A DNA stretch of 64,000 bases from a virus, in IMG/VR virus record IMGVR_UViG_3300033981_002321, positions 1 through 64,000 of that record. The stretch is one strand, 5' to 3'. The notes below the pieces were generated by a model. It did not search any database. It had not been told where the DNA came from and saw only the letters and a list, made by a program, of their open reading frames with translations. The first letter of the stretch is position 1. Each line of letters begins with the position of its first letter. The translations under genes were made by a program, and so were the position numbers. Below, one piece after another: positions 55,579 to 62,401 of this stretch.

Positions 55579-55869
55579 GTGAGAAACGAATTTCGCTACA
55601 ACAGGAGGTATGGGCGCAGAACTGTTGCAAAGTGGTCTCGCGGGGGTTACAGAAGCCGCCGCGCTGCCTCTTCTTCAACACGTTCTTATGCGAGAACCAG
55701 AGGCTATTCTTCTTCTCGTCCCACACCTTCTTCTGTTCAGCCAGTTTCCTCTCCCGTTCCTCGTGGAAGCGGAGCCTCCTATCGGCCTAGCAACGAGTCT
55801 TCTCCGCTAATTGGAATTTTTATTTTACTGTTGGCGGCTTTGCTGGGTCTATTGCTTTCTTTTTTTTGA
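55579..55869 (+). CDS. Arg/Ser-rich protein with C-terminal membrane helix
   Basis: 96 residues from GTG 55579, directly after the previous stop. Arg- and Ser-rich N-terminal 75 residues (YNRRYGRRTVAKWSRGGYRS), then one strongly hydrophobic helix (LIGIFILLLAALLGLLLSFF). A tail-anchored, very basic peptide is odd inside a head operon. Followed by a terminator. Confidence 0.5.
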   Translation: MRNEFRYNRRYGRRTVAKWSRGGYRSRRAASSSTRSYARTRGYSSSRPTPSSVQPVSSPVPRGSGASYRPSNESSPLIGIFILLLAALLGLLLSFF

Positions 55870-55882
55870 GCCATCCTTTTGC

Positions 55883-55912
55883 CGCCCCCTCCTCTTCCCG
55901 GAGGGGGCTTTA
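55883..55912 (+). terminator. intrinsic terminator
   Basis: Perfect 9-bp stem GCCCCCTCC (55883-55891) with GGAGGGGGC (55899-55907), loop of seven, then TTTATT. Confidence 0.9.
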
Positions 55913-55937
55913 TTGTATGGGTAGCTGACTTTCCTCA

Positions 55938-56084
55938 ATGCCTTTGAAGAAAGGGCGATCGGCCAAAACTATTTCTCAAAACATCAAAAAACTGAGAGAA
56001 GAGGGCTATAGTCAGTCTCAGGCTGCTGCTATAGCTTACAGTCAGGCTGGTAAGTCACGCAAAAAGAAACCCAAGAGGAAGTGA
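55938..56084 (+). CDS. 48-residue basic phage protein
   Basis: [20 protein letters not shown], then [20 protein letters not shown] and a Lys/Arg tail. The SQNIKxLxxEGYxxxQAxAIA pattern occurs in small proteins of many phages. Probably internal or DNA-associated. Three such basic genes stand in a row. Confidence 0.7.
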   Translation: MPLKKGRSAKTISQNIKKLREEGYSQSQAAAIAYSQAGKSRKKKPKRK

Positions 56085-56085
56085 C

Positions 56086-56238
56086 ATGGCCAAGCGCGGA
56101 CTGTATTCCAACATCAACGCAAAGCGAAAGCGTATTGCGGCTGGGGCGAAAGAGCGGAAGGCTCGCCCAGGGGAAAAGGATTATCCTGACAAGGGAGCTT
56201 TTAAGCGCTCTGCAAAAACCGCCAAGAAGAAAAAGTAA
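56086..56238 (+). CDS. 50-residue basic phage protein
   Basis: MAKRGLYSNINAKRKRIAAG, then GDYPDKGAFKRSAKTAKKKK-like end. A widespread phage peptide form (MAKRGLYANIxAKRxRIAxGS ... FxxSAKTAKK) of unknown function, usually near capsid genes. Confidence 0.7.
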   Translation: MAKRGLYSNINAKRKRIAAGAKERKARPGEKDYPDKGAFKRSAKTAKKKK

Positions 56239-56571
56239 ATGGCTGTTCCAGAAAGAGTTAAAAACAAAATGAAAGAGCTTGGGCTCTCGGGGGTGAACAA
56301 GCCCAAGAAAACTCCTGGCCATAAAACAAAGTCTCATGTCGTAATGGCAAAGGAGGGTGATACCTATAAAGTAGTTCGCTTTGGGCAGCAAGGTGTTGAA
56401 GGCGCTGGGGGCAGTCCTGGGACGGAGGCTGAAAAAGCCAGGCGTCGAAGCTATTATGCAAGGCATAACGCGCAAGGCAAGCCAACAAGCAAGCTATCTG
56501 CTAAGTATTGGAGCCATAAAGTTAAATGGATTCTTCTTTTATCTCTCCTGCCTCTTAATCATTTCTTTTAA
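56239..56571 (+). CDS. basic phage protein of the capsid region
   Basis: 110 residues. HKTKSHVVMAKEGDTYKVVR, then FGQQGVEGAG and RRRSYYARHNAQGKPTSKLS followed by AKYWSHKVKW. Relatives I know end at or near YWAxKVKW; here 15 further hydrophobic residues (ILLLSLLPLNHFF) follow, overlapping a minus-strand gene, so a stop codon may have been lost. Confidence 0.7.
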   Translation: MAVPERVKNKMKELGLSGVNKPKKTPGHKTKSHVVMAKEGDTYKVVRFGQQGVEGAGGSPGTEAEKARRRSYYARHNAQGKPTSKLSAKYWSHKVKWILLLSLLPLNHFF

Positions 56572-56730
56572 TTCAGTTACATGCTTTCTTAGCTCTCTTG
56601 TCTTCTCCAGGTGCCATATATTGTTTGTTTGAAAATACATCGTATTGTGAGTATCAATCGCTTTCAGTGCCTCTCTAATGAAGTCGTTCCACGGCTCTCT
56701 GCGAGCGGTGTTGTACTCTCTTCTCGACAT
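56539..56730 (-). CDS. small protein on the opposite strand of the head operon
   Basis: 63 residues, MSRREYNTARREPWNDFIRE, then ALKAIDTHNTMYFQTNNIWH and a helical end. Coherent composition; the only minus-strand gene in the right arm. It overlaps the extended end of the gene at 56239 by 33 bases, tail to tail. Confidence 0.5.
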   Translation of the reverse strand: MSRREYNTARREPWNDFIREALKAIDTHNTMYFQTNNIWHLEKTRELRKHVTELKEMIKRQER

Positions 56731-56787
56731 GGCTGGGTCTCGGCTGTCATGGCTATTCTGATGTAGGGCACTCTACTCAGACGCACC

Positions 56788-57078
56788 ATGAGCTACAAAA
56801 CTGATCGCAATGTGATTGGAAGGCAAATCACTTCTGCTGTTGAAGAGGTGATTACGGCTCTTCGTATTGCCTATGACGCTGGCATGGCAAGTGGTAGCAT
56901 CTATGTGATTCCTGCCGCCTTTACAAGGGCCAATCTTGTTGAGCTTTTTGCTGGCCTTCCTACCGTAACCGGAACTCAGACCCTGGACATCAGTGGCACC
57001 ACTGGTAATGCCACTGTTTCTACTGGCGAGAAGGCTGTTGCCACCGGCAAAGGTTGGACCCTTGATGTGACTCCTTGA
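56788..57078 (+). CDS. small virion-type protein
   Basis: 96 residues. Helical first half (GRQITSAVEEVITALRIAYD), then a segment LDISGTTGNATVSTGEKAVA that reads like one leucine-rich/BspA-style beta repeat found in phage capsid-decoration and tail proteins. Its promoter-like TATTCT lies 28 bases upstream and a terminator follows. Confidence 0.55.
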   Translation: MSYKTDRNVIGRQITSAVEEVITALRIAYDAGMASGSIYVIPAAFTRANLVELFAGLPTVTGTQTLDISGTTGNATVSTGEKAVATGKGWTLDVTP

Positions 57079-57102
57079 CCACACCTACAGCTTCTCGCCT
57101 CC

Positions 57103-57123
57103 GCCCCCTTTTGGGGGCTTTTT
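57103..57123 (+). terminator. intrinsic terminator
   Basis: GCCCCC-TTTT-GGGGGC (57103-57118) followed by TTTTT. Confidence 0.9.
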
Positions 57124-57144
57124 ATTGCTCGTGTGATTTCCTGC

Positions 57145-57217
57145 TATAGTGACGATGTAGGGCTTCTTCGTTGCAGTGCTTCGAGGATGCTGTCGCGGCA
57201 GTGCCGCAATCTTTTTT
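57145..57217 (+). promoter_or_regulatory. capsid-gene promoter-like element and attenuator-like hairpin
   Basis: Extended -10 TGCTATAGT (57142-57150) directly behind the previous terminator. About 45 bases later GCGGC-AGT-GCCGC (57195-57207) is followed by TTTTTT (57212-57217), which reads as an intrinsic terminator inside the leader of the major capsid gene. Confidence 0.5.
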
Positions 57218-57267
57218 CTTGGTGTTGAGAGAGCGCTGGCGTTTGACGCCCCTCATCTCTGTCGGCT

Positions 57268-58302
57268 GTGCCGAGCCTCGAACCTGTTCAAGCAACTCTT
57301 CCTTTTGAGGCTAAAGCCATGCTGCTCGCTGGTGTTCCTTTTATCCCACAGCTCTTCCTGGAATACCAGCAGGAAGAGGTTCAAGACCGTAATCAACTGG
57401 TCAATTCCGGCCTGATGGTGACGAATGACGCCATCCAGGCTGAGTTCGCCAAAGGCGGCAAAACCATTGACCTTCCCTTCTTCGGTGATCTCTCGGGAGA
57501 TTCCGAGATCCTGAACGACTCTGTTGGCCTGACCCCCTCGGTACTGGCTGGCGATCTGCAGACCGGCGTTCGCAACGTGCGTGGCCGTGCCTGGAGCGCT
57601 TCCGACCTGGCTGGTGAGCTGGCTGGCTCCGACCCCATGCAGGCCATTGCTCGTCGCACTGGTCAGTATTGGGTGCGGGACATGCAGAAGACCATGATCA
57701 GCATCCTGCGCGGCATGTTCGTTGCTGGGGGTCCCCTGGCCACCAGCCACGCCGTTGGTGGCACTTCCACCGCCCTGAGCCAGTCGGCCATGGTGAGCGG
57801 TATTGCCAAGCTGGGCGACGCCGGTCAGGAGCTGACGGGCATCCTGATGCGCTCTCCGGTGTATTACGCCCTCATGAACCTGGATCTGATCGTTCCTGCG
57901 AGCCAGACCAGTCAGCTGGATACCCGCCTCTCCCGCGAGCGTCTTGAGCTGGGCACCTACCTGGGCCGTCCCGTGTTCGTGGACGACACTCTCCCCTACG
58001 ACGCTGGTGCAGGCACTGGTGGCGCAGACGTTCATCACACCTACTTCTTCGGTCCTGGTGCTTTCGCTTATGCGACTGCCCCTGCCAAGACTCCGGTGGA
58101 AACTGATCGCGACACCCTGAAGGCCGTTGACTTCCTGATCAACCGTACTCACTATCTGGTGCATCCCAATGGCATCAGCTGGACTGGTAATGCTGTCGGC
58201 AACTCGCCCAGTAACACTGAGCTTGCTACTGGTGCCAACTGGTCCAAGGTGTTTACCGATGATCGGAACATTCGCCTGACTCAGCTTCGCTGCTACGTGT
58301 GA
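57268..58302 (+). CDS. major capsid protein
   Basis: 344 residues from GTG 57268, or 327 from ATG 57319 (MLLAGVPFIPQLFLEYQQEE). GLMVTNDAIQAEFAKGGKTI then DLPFFGDLSGDSEILNDSVG and LAGSDPMQAIARRTGQYWVR are typical of a large family of phage capsid proteins (coat protein with the HK97 fold). Codon choice is GC-rich and regular, as expected for a highly expressed gene. Position after portal and scaffold supports the call. Confidence 0.85.
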   Translation: MPSLEPVQATLPFEAKAMLLAGVPFIPQLFLEYQQEEVQDRNQLVNSGLMVTNDAIQAEFAKGGKTIDLPFFGDLSGDSEILNDSVGLTPSVLAGDLQTGVRNVRGRAWSASDLAGELAGSDPMQAIARRTGQYWVRDMQKTMISILRGMFVAGGPLATSHAVGGTSTALSQSAMVSGIAKLGDAGQELTGILMRSPVYYALMNLDLIVPASQTSQLDTRLSRERLELGTYLGRPVFVDDTLPYDAGAGTGGADVHHTYFFGPGAFAYATAPAKTPVETDRDTLKAVDFLINRTHYLVHPNGISWTGNAVGNSPSNTELATGANWSKVFTDDRNIRLTQLRCYV

Positions 58303-58319
58303 CCCCTGGTTGCACTACT

Positions 58320-58366
58320 GCTGGGCCCTGCTGGCATTTAATATGCTGGTGGGGCCTTTTTCTTAC
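58320..58366 (+). terminator. possible terminator
   Basis: GGGCCC (58323-58328) and GGGGCC (58351-58356) flank a loosely paired region with GGCAT/ATGCT, followed by TTTTTC. Partial read-through after the capsid gene would fit. Confidence 0.45.
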
Positions 58367-58384
58367 TCAATCGCAAAACAAGCC

Positions 58385-58618
58385 ATGTCCATGATTACTT
58401 TCCGTCTTGCTCGTGAAGCGCAAGAGCGCAAAGCTCAAGAAGAGGTGCAGAGTGCTTCGCCTGTGGAGTCTCTGGCAGAAGAGGCTCCTGTTGCTGAATG
58501 CTCGATCAAGCCTCCGGTTGAATCGAAGCCCGCTGAGCCAAAGCCCGTGCAGGCGAAAGCCCCTGTCACTTCTGCGGCTAAGGTGAAAGCAGCCCCTGGT
58601 GTCACTTCGTCTAAGTGA
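58385..58618 (+). CDS. small proline/alanine-rich protein
   Basis: 77 residues from ATG 58385 (ATG 58391 also possible). Basic helix at the start (MITFRLAREAQERKAQEEVQ), then Pro-Ala-Lys-rich (ESKPAEPKPVQAKAPVTSAA). Position is that of a head-stabilising or head-tail protein; composition gives no more. Confidence 0.5.
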   Translation: MSMITFRLAREAQERKAQEEVQSASPVESLAEEAPVAECSIKPPVESKPAEPKPVQAKAPVTSAAKVKAAPGVTSSK

Positions 58619-58626
58619 TTGCGTGA

Positions 58627-59289
58627 ATGGCCTTCGTTTCCACTCTTGGGGCGTCTAACGCCAATTCTTTTGTGAGTGCAGCGAGGGCCACTTCGCTTCT
58701 TTCTGACTTGCCGCAAAGCCCAGGTATTACTTCCTGGCTTGCTCTTGGCAGCCAACAAAAAGAGCAGACGCTTGTGGGGGCGACGATGGCAATCAACCCT
58801 CTCAAGTGGAAGGGGGCCTTGGTTGATCCTCAGCAGTCTCTCGCCTGGCCTCGATACATCAAGATCGATGGGCGAATTCTTCCGAGTGACGAGCTTCCAC
58901 TTGACTTTGAAATTGCTGTCTCCTACATGGCGGCCTTTCTTACTACAACCGGGGGTTATGCAGGCATTGGGGCTGATAACGATGGCGGTGTTTTGCTGAA
59001 AGAGAACGATCAGTACGATGAAGTGAATCTCGGCAGTGGGTCTCTTCAGGTTAAGTATCGAGACCGAGACACTGTGCAGTCGGGCTTTGAGTTTATTCCA
59101 CCATTTGTGATGGATATTCTTTCAAAGTATATCATTGATAGCAGTTTTCACCAGTCTCATCTTACGAAAGGCAGTTCCGCCAGGATTGACAAGTATTACG
59201 CTGCCGGGGCTTTTAGGGGGCGACGTGTAACCTTTGCGGGCGGCATGGTTTATCCGGTTTCTGGGGGTTGGTATAGCAATCCTCTTTGA
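58627..59289 (+). CDS. head-tail connector (DnaT-like family)
   Basis: 220 residues. TLGASNANSFVSAARATSLL, LGSQQKEQTLVGATMAINPL then KWKG and LAWPR match the phage family annotated as putative DnaT-like ssDNA-binding protein, which occupies the position of the head-tail adaptor. The region PFVMDILSKYI is helical. DNA replication function should not be inferred from the name. Confidence 0.75.
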   Translation: MAFVSTLGASNANSFVSAARATSLLSDLPQSPGITSWLALGSQQKEQTLVGATMAINPLKWKGALVDPQQSLAWPRYIKIDGRILPSDELPLDFEIAVSYMAAFLTTTGGYAGIGADNDGGVLLKENDQYDEVNLGSGSLQVKYRDRDTVQSGFEFIPPFVMDILSKYIIDSSFHQSHLTKGSSARIDKYYAAGAFRGRRVTFAGGMVYPVSGGWYSNPL

Positions 59290-59295
59290 TTTCTT

Positions 59296-59673
59296 ATGTC
59301 TCTTGCTGATCGCGTATTTGGGAAGATTCCGGGGCCGCTGATTGCTCAGTGGGGAATTTCTGGCACTTATATTAAGTCATCTCAGAATCAGCAGTATGAC
59401 CCATATACCGGGACGGTAATGGGGTGTGACTCGGAGGTTCCTATCAAGCTTCTTCCGACTCAACTCAGGCCGGAAGAGGTGCAGGGGCTTTATCAGATGA
59501 CAGATGTGAAGATTCTGATCTCGGCTTCGTCACTCGGAGAGTATTATCCGAGAACTACTGATTCTGTGCGATATTTGCAAGATGGGGCGCAGAGAACAGC
59601 AAAGATTGTTGGCATTATGTCCTATCGAGGGGATAATCCTATACTGCATGTAGTTGTTGGGAGGTTGAGCTGA
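59296..59673 (+). CDS. head-closure-type protein
   Basis: 125 residues. MSLADRVFGKIPGPLIAQWG; beta-rich with VPIKLLPTQLRPEEVQGLY and VKILISASSLG. Size and position between adaptor and tail-completion genes match head-closure proteins. Overlaps next start by one base. Confidence 0.6.
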   Translation: MSLADRVFGKIPGPLIAQWGISGTYIKSSQNQQYDPYTGTVMGCDSEVPIKLLPTQLRPEEVQGLYQMTDVKILISASSLGEYYPRTTDSVRYLQDGAQRTAKIVGIMSYRGDNPILHVVVGRLS

Positions 59674-60308
59674 TGCCCAGAAGAATGAGGGGCGCAACAC
59701 CAAGGCAGGTTGCTTCTTATCGGGCTAGAAACCTGAGAAGAAACGCAGAGGAGCAGGAAAAAATTCTTACAAGGCTCATAGCTCGATCTATCCAGGAAGT
59801 TGCAGTTCGCTCCATGAATGGCCTGGCCGAGGCTGGTCCTGCATGGAGCGGTGAATTTGCTGCTTCCTGGGGTTTTTCTCCTGCTGGACAAAGGCCACAG
59901 ATTGCCGATGGAGGATCTACTGGCCCCGAGGGGGTTAAAAAGTACACGAAAAACGATGCGCCGGTTAGGCGCATTGAGCGCTACCTGGCAAATGGCGTAT
60001 CAAGATTTAATATTGTCAACGTATCTGATCACGCAGAAAAGGCCGTTGATGGTAAAAGGGGAAAGTTTGTCCGCCCAAATAATGCACCCATAAAGGAAAA
60101 AGCTTTAGAGCTTGGCACAGCCAGAGATAATCCAAGCTTTCGTCATGAGATTGGAGATTCTTTCAATGGTCAGTTGCGGGATGCTCCTGCCGCCAGGACG
60201 GCTGAACAGGATTGGCTCGATAACTACGCCAAGGGCGGGCCCTTGCAAAAAGATCTTGCCGATGGCGTCTCATTTGCCTTTAGCGATGTAGATATGTTTT
60301 CTCCGTGA
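59673..60308 (+). CDS. tail-completion (HK97 gp10-like) protein
   Basis: 211 residues. Basic helical N-terminus (RNLRRNAEEQEKILTRLIAR), then PAWSGEFAASWGFSPAG and FNIVNVSDHAEKAVDGKRGK: the TGxLxxSW ... NxxxYAxxxExG layout of gp10-like proteins. About 50 residues longer than the usual family member at the C-terminus. Confidence 0.65.
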   Translation: MPRRMRGATPRQVASYRARNLRRNAEEQEKILTRLIARSIQEVAVRSMNGLAEAGPAWSGEFAASWGFSPAGQRPQIADGGSTGPEGVKKYTKNDAPVRRIERYLANGVSRFNIVNVSDHAEKAVDGKRGKFVRPNNAPIKEKALELGTARDNPSFRHEIGDSFNGQLRDAPAARTAEQDWLDNYAKGGPLQKDLADGVSFAFSDVDMFSP

Positions 60309-60808
60309 CGGTCATGCCAGATCAAATACTTAATGGCTTAACCGAATACCAGCGTATCAGAGCCGCTATTGAAGCGCCTCTGTTGACTGCTTTTAATTCT
60401 CAGGTTCCACCTGTGCCGGTCTATTTTGACAATATCACTGCTGTTCCGCCTGACCCTCCGAAGGAGTATGTTCGCATCAATCTTACTTTTGGGTTGATGA
60501 ACGAGTCAGGCATATCTCAAACGGTGAAAAACGCGAGAGGGGCTCTTATTGTTCGCTGTTTCGCTCCTCTTGGGGGTGGGCCTGCGAGATGCCAGGAGCT
60601 TATTGGCATTGCAGCAAAAGTCATTACTCAGCTTGGGGCGACAAAAAAGAATGTCGATCAAGTGTTTGTAAGGACTGGGCCAATTACTGGGCCTGACTTT
60701 ATTAGGGAGAGAGCGGAATCAATTGAGCCATCTCTTTCATCCTATTCGCCTCACTTTATGGGCAAGATCTCTGCTGGTTGGCAGGCTATGGTGCCCTGCT
60801 CTGAGTGA
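60305..60808 (+). CDS. tail terminator (DUF4128-like)
   Basis: 167 residues from GTG 60305 (GTGA overlap; ATG 60314 is an alternative). PVYFDNITAVPPDPPKEYVR then INLTFG and ARGALIVRCFAPLGGGPARC follow the DUF4128 pattern of phage tail-terminator proteins, which cap the tail tube. Confidence 0.7.
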   Translation: MTVMPDQILNGLTEYQRIRAAIEAPLLTAFNSQVPPVPVYFDNITAVPPDPPKEYVRINLTFGLMNESGISQTVKNARGALIVRCFAPLGGGPARCQELIGIAAKVITQLGATKKNVDQVFVRTGPITGPDFIRERAESIEPSLSSYSPHFMGKISAGWQAMVPCSE

Positions 60809-60872
60809 TCGGCCACGGCTATTCTGAATGTAACCGGGCAGTGCCCGTACTGCTGTTCTGTGTAAAGCAATC

Positions 60873-61625
60873 ATGACTTGCGACACTACGGTGCTTACCG
60901 GCACTTCCGGGGCTTTTTACTACAAGCCCGCCAACACTGAAGCCTGTCTTCTCGCCACCGCCTTTCCCGCCACCGGCTCCAACATCACCGTTGGCGTCTT
61001 TCTTGGTTTTCGAGTGAATGATCCCATCACTCTTAGCTATCCGGTGGGTTCGACCACTACCAACGCAATTGCTGCTGGCGACTATTTCGTCAAAACCTAC
61101 GATCCCACTACGGGCGTGATGACGATTAGCACCACCGCTGGTGGCACTGCTGCAACTGCGACTGCTCAACCTTCTGGTTTTGGGGCGGCCAAGGCGAAGA
61201 TTGTCTACAAGGGCTTCAGTGTTGTTGGGCAGGTTCGTGATTGGAGTTTTGAGATCACTCGCTCCGAGATCGACGTGACCACCATTGGTCAGGGCACCGG
61301 GCAGTATGCACCGTTCCGTAAGTACGTCACTGGCTTTGCAGATGGTAGTGGCACGGCCACTATCTATACCACCGACGAAGAGGAGTCCATCGCCAACCGC
61401 ATGATTGAGGATGTAATTCAGCGTCGTCAAACTGGTGCTGCGGTGAAGCTGTATATCGATCAGGTGTTCTCTGGTGGCACTCTTAGCGACTCGCTGAGTC
61501 GTTCGATTGAGAGCAAGATCGTTTTGACTTCTGCAAGTCTGAACGTCAACCCCGATGATGCTCAGTCGATTTCGATCAACTTCCGTCCGAGCGAAGCTCC
61601 TACTTTTGACCTGACGAAATCCTGA
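60873..61625 (+). CDS. tail tube protein
   Basis: 250 residues. MTCDTTVLTGTSGAFYYKPA, VVGQVRDWSFEITRSEIDVT then TIGQGTGQYAPFRKYVTGFA and DGSGTATIYTTDEE are the hallmarks of a phage tail tube/major tail protein (IxxV.DW.f.. ...DGSGT). Highly expressed-type codons. A strong terminator follows. No sheath gene is seen, so a long non-contractile tail is likely. Confidence 0.8.
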   Translation: MTCDTTVLTGTSGAFYYKPANTEACLLATAFPATGSNITVGVFLGFRVNDPITLSYPVGSTTTNAIAAGDYFVKTYDPTTGVMTISTTAGGTAATATAQPSGFGAAKAKIVYKGFSVVGQVRDWSFEITRSEIDVTTIGQGTGQYAPFRKYVTGFADGSGTATIYTTDEEESIANRMIEDVIQRRQTGAAVKLYIDQVFSGGTLSDSLSRSIESKIVLTSASLNVNPDDAQSISINFRPSEAPTFDLTKS

Positions 61626-61649
61626 ATATCTCAGGCATTGATCTGCGGC

Positions 61650-61672
61650 CCCTCCTCCGGGAGGGGTTTTTC
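61650..61672 (+). terminator. intrinsic terminator
   Basis: CCCCTCC (61650-61656) with GGAGGGG (61661-61667), loop TCCG, then TTTTT. Confidence 0.9.
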
Positions 61673-61717
61673 TTTGTCTGGGCCTGGGACTGGCTAGATT
61701 GACTGTGTAGCAGCCGA

Positions 61718-62401
61718 GTGAGCATGTCTGCAGGGGCTTTTCTGATTGGTAGAGGGCCTGACGGGAATGATCTTCCGGTCACTGTTACCGATGAAGGTTT
61801 TTTGAAAGTTGATATTCAAGGTGCAACACTCAGCCTGGATGCTGCTGGTGTTGAGATTGCGAATGATACTGGCAATCCAATTCCTGTTAGTGATGCTGGC
61901 AGCAGCCTGACTGTTGACGGAAAGACTTACCACGCTGCGGTGACGATCACTCGCCCGAGCAACACCACTGCGTATGCCGCTGGTGACGTGGTGGGTGACA
62001 CCGGCGGCAGCGCCATTCTGACCCTGCCCAGCATCGGGCCCAGTGGCGGCTCTGTGCTGATTCAGAGCGTATCGCTGGTGTTCAGCGATGCAGCGGTAAT
62101 CAGCAGCATGGGAGCATTCCGGTTGCATTTCTACCAGTCAAGTCCGACTGCTATTGCAGATAACGCCGCCTTTGATCTGGTGAGTGGTGAACGCGCAAGC
62201 TACATGGGCTATGTTGACATCCCTGCGCCGCTGGATTTTGGCAGCAGCCTATATGCCCAGGCGGACTACCCCGGTCGGTTGATCAAACTGGCATCGGCCA
62301 GCACGACGCTCTACGCCGAGCTTGAAACGCGAGGGGCATACACACCGGCATCGGCCAGCACGATCTCGGTGCGTGTGGCGGCAATGGAGACTGGTCTGTG
62401 A
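61718..62401 (+). CDS. virion surface or tail-associated protein
   Basis: 227 residues from GTG 61718 or 225 from ATG 61724. HAAVTITRPSNTTAYAAGDV, VGDTGGSAILTLPSIGPSGG, GAFRLHFYQSSPTAIADNAA and GYVDIPAPLDFGSSLYAQAD follow a phage virion protein family I recognise (ITRPANTTAYAAGDVVGD ... FRLHLY ... AxADN). Beta-rich. Its stop overlaps the next start (GTGA). Confidence 0.7.
   Translation: MSMSAGAFLIGRGPDGNDLPVTVTDEGFLKVDIQGATLSLDAAGVEIANDTGNPIPVSDAGSSLTVDGKTYHAAVTITRPSNTTAYAAGDVVGDTGGSAILTLPSIGPSGGSVLIQSVSLVFSDAAVISSMGAFRLHFYQSSPTAIADNAAFDLVSGERASYMGYVDIPAPLDFGSSLYAQADYPGRLIKLASASTTLYAELETRGAYTPASASTISVRVAAMETGL

Noticed and set aside
57253-58164. Minus-strand open frame of 303 codons
   Set aside because: Antisense of the major capsid gene, open because of its GC-rich regular codons.
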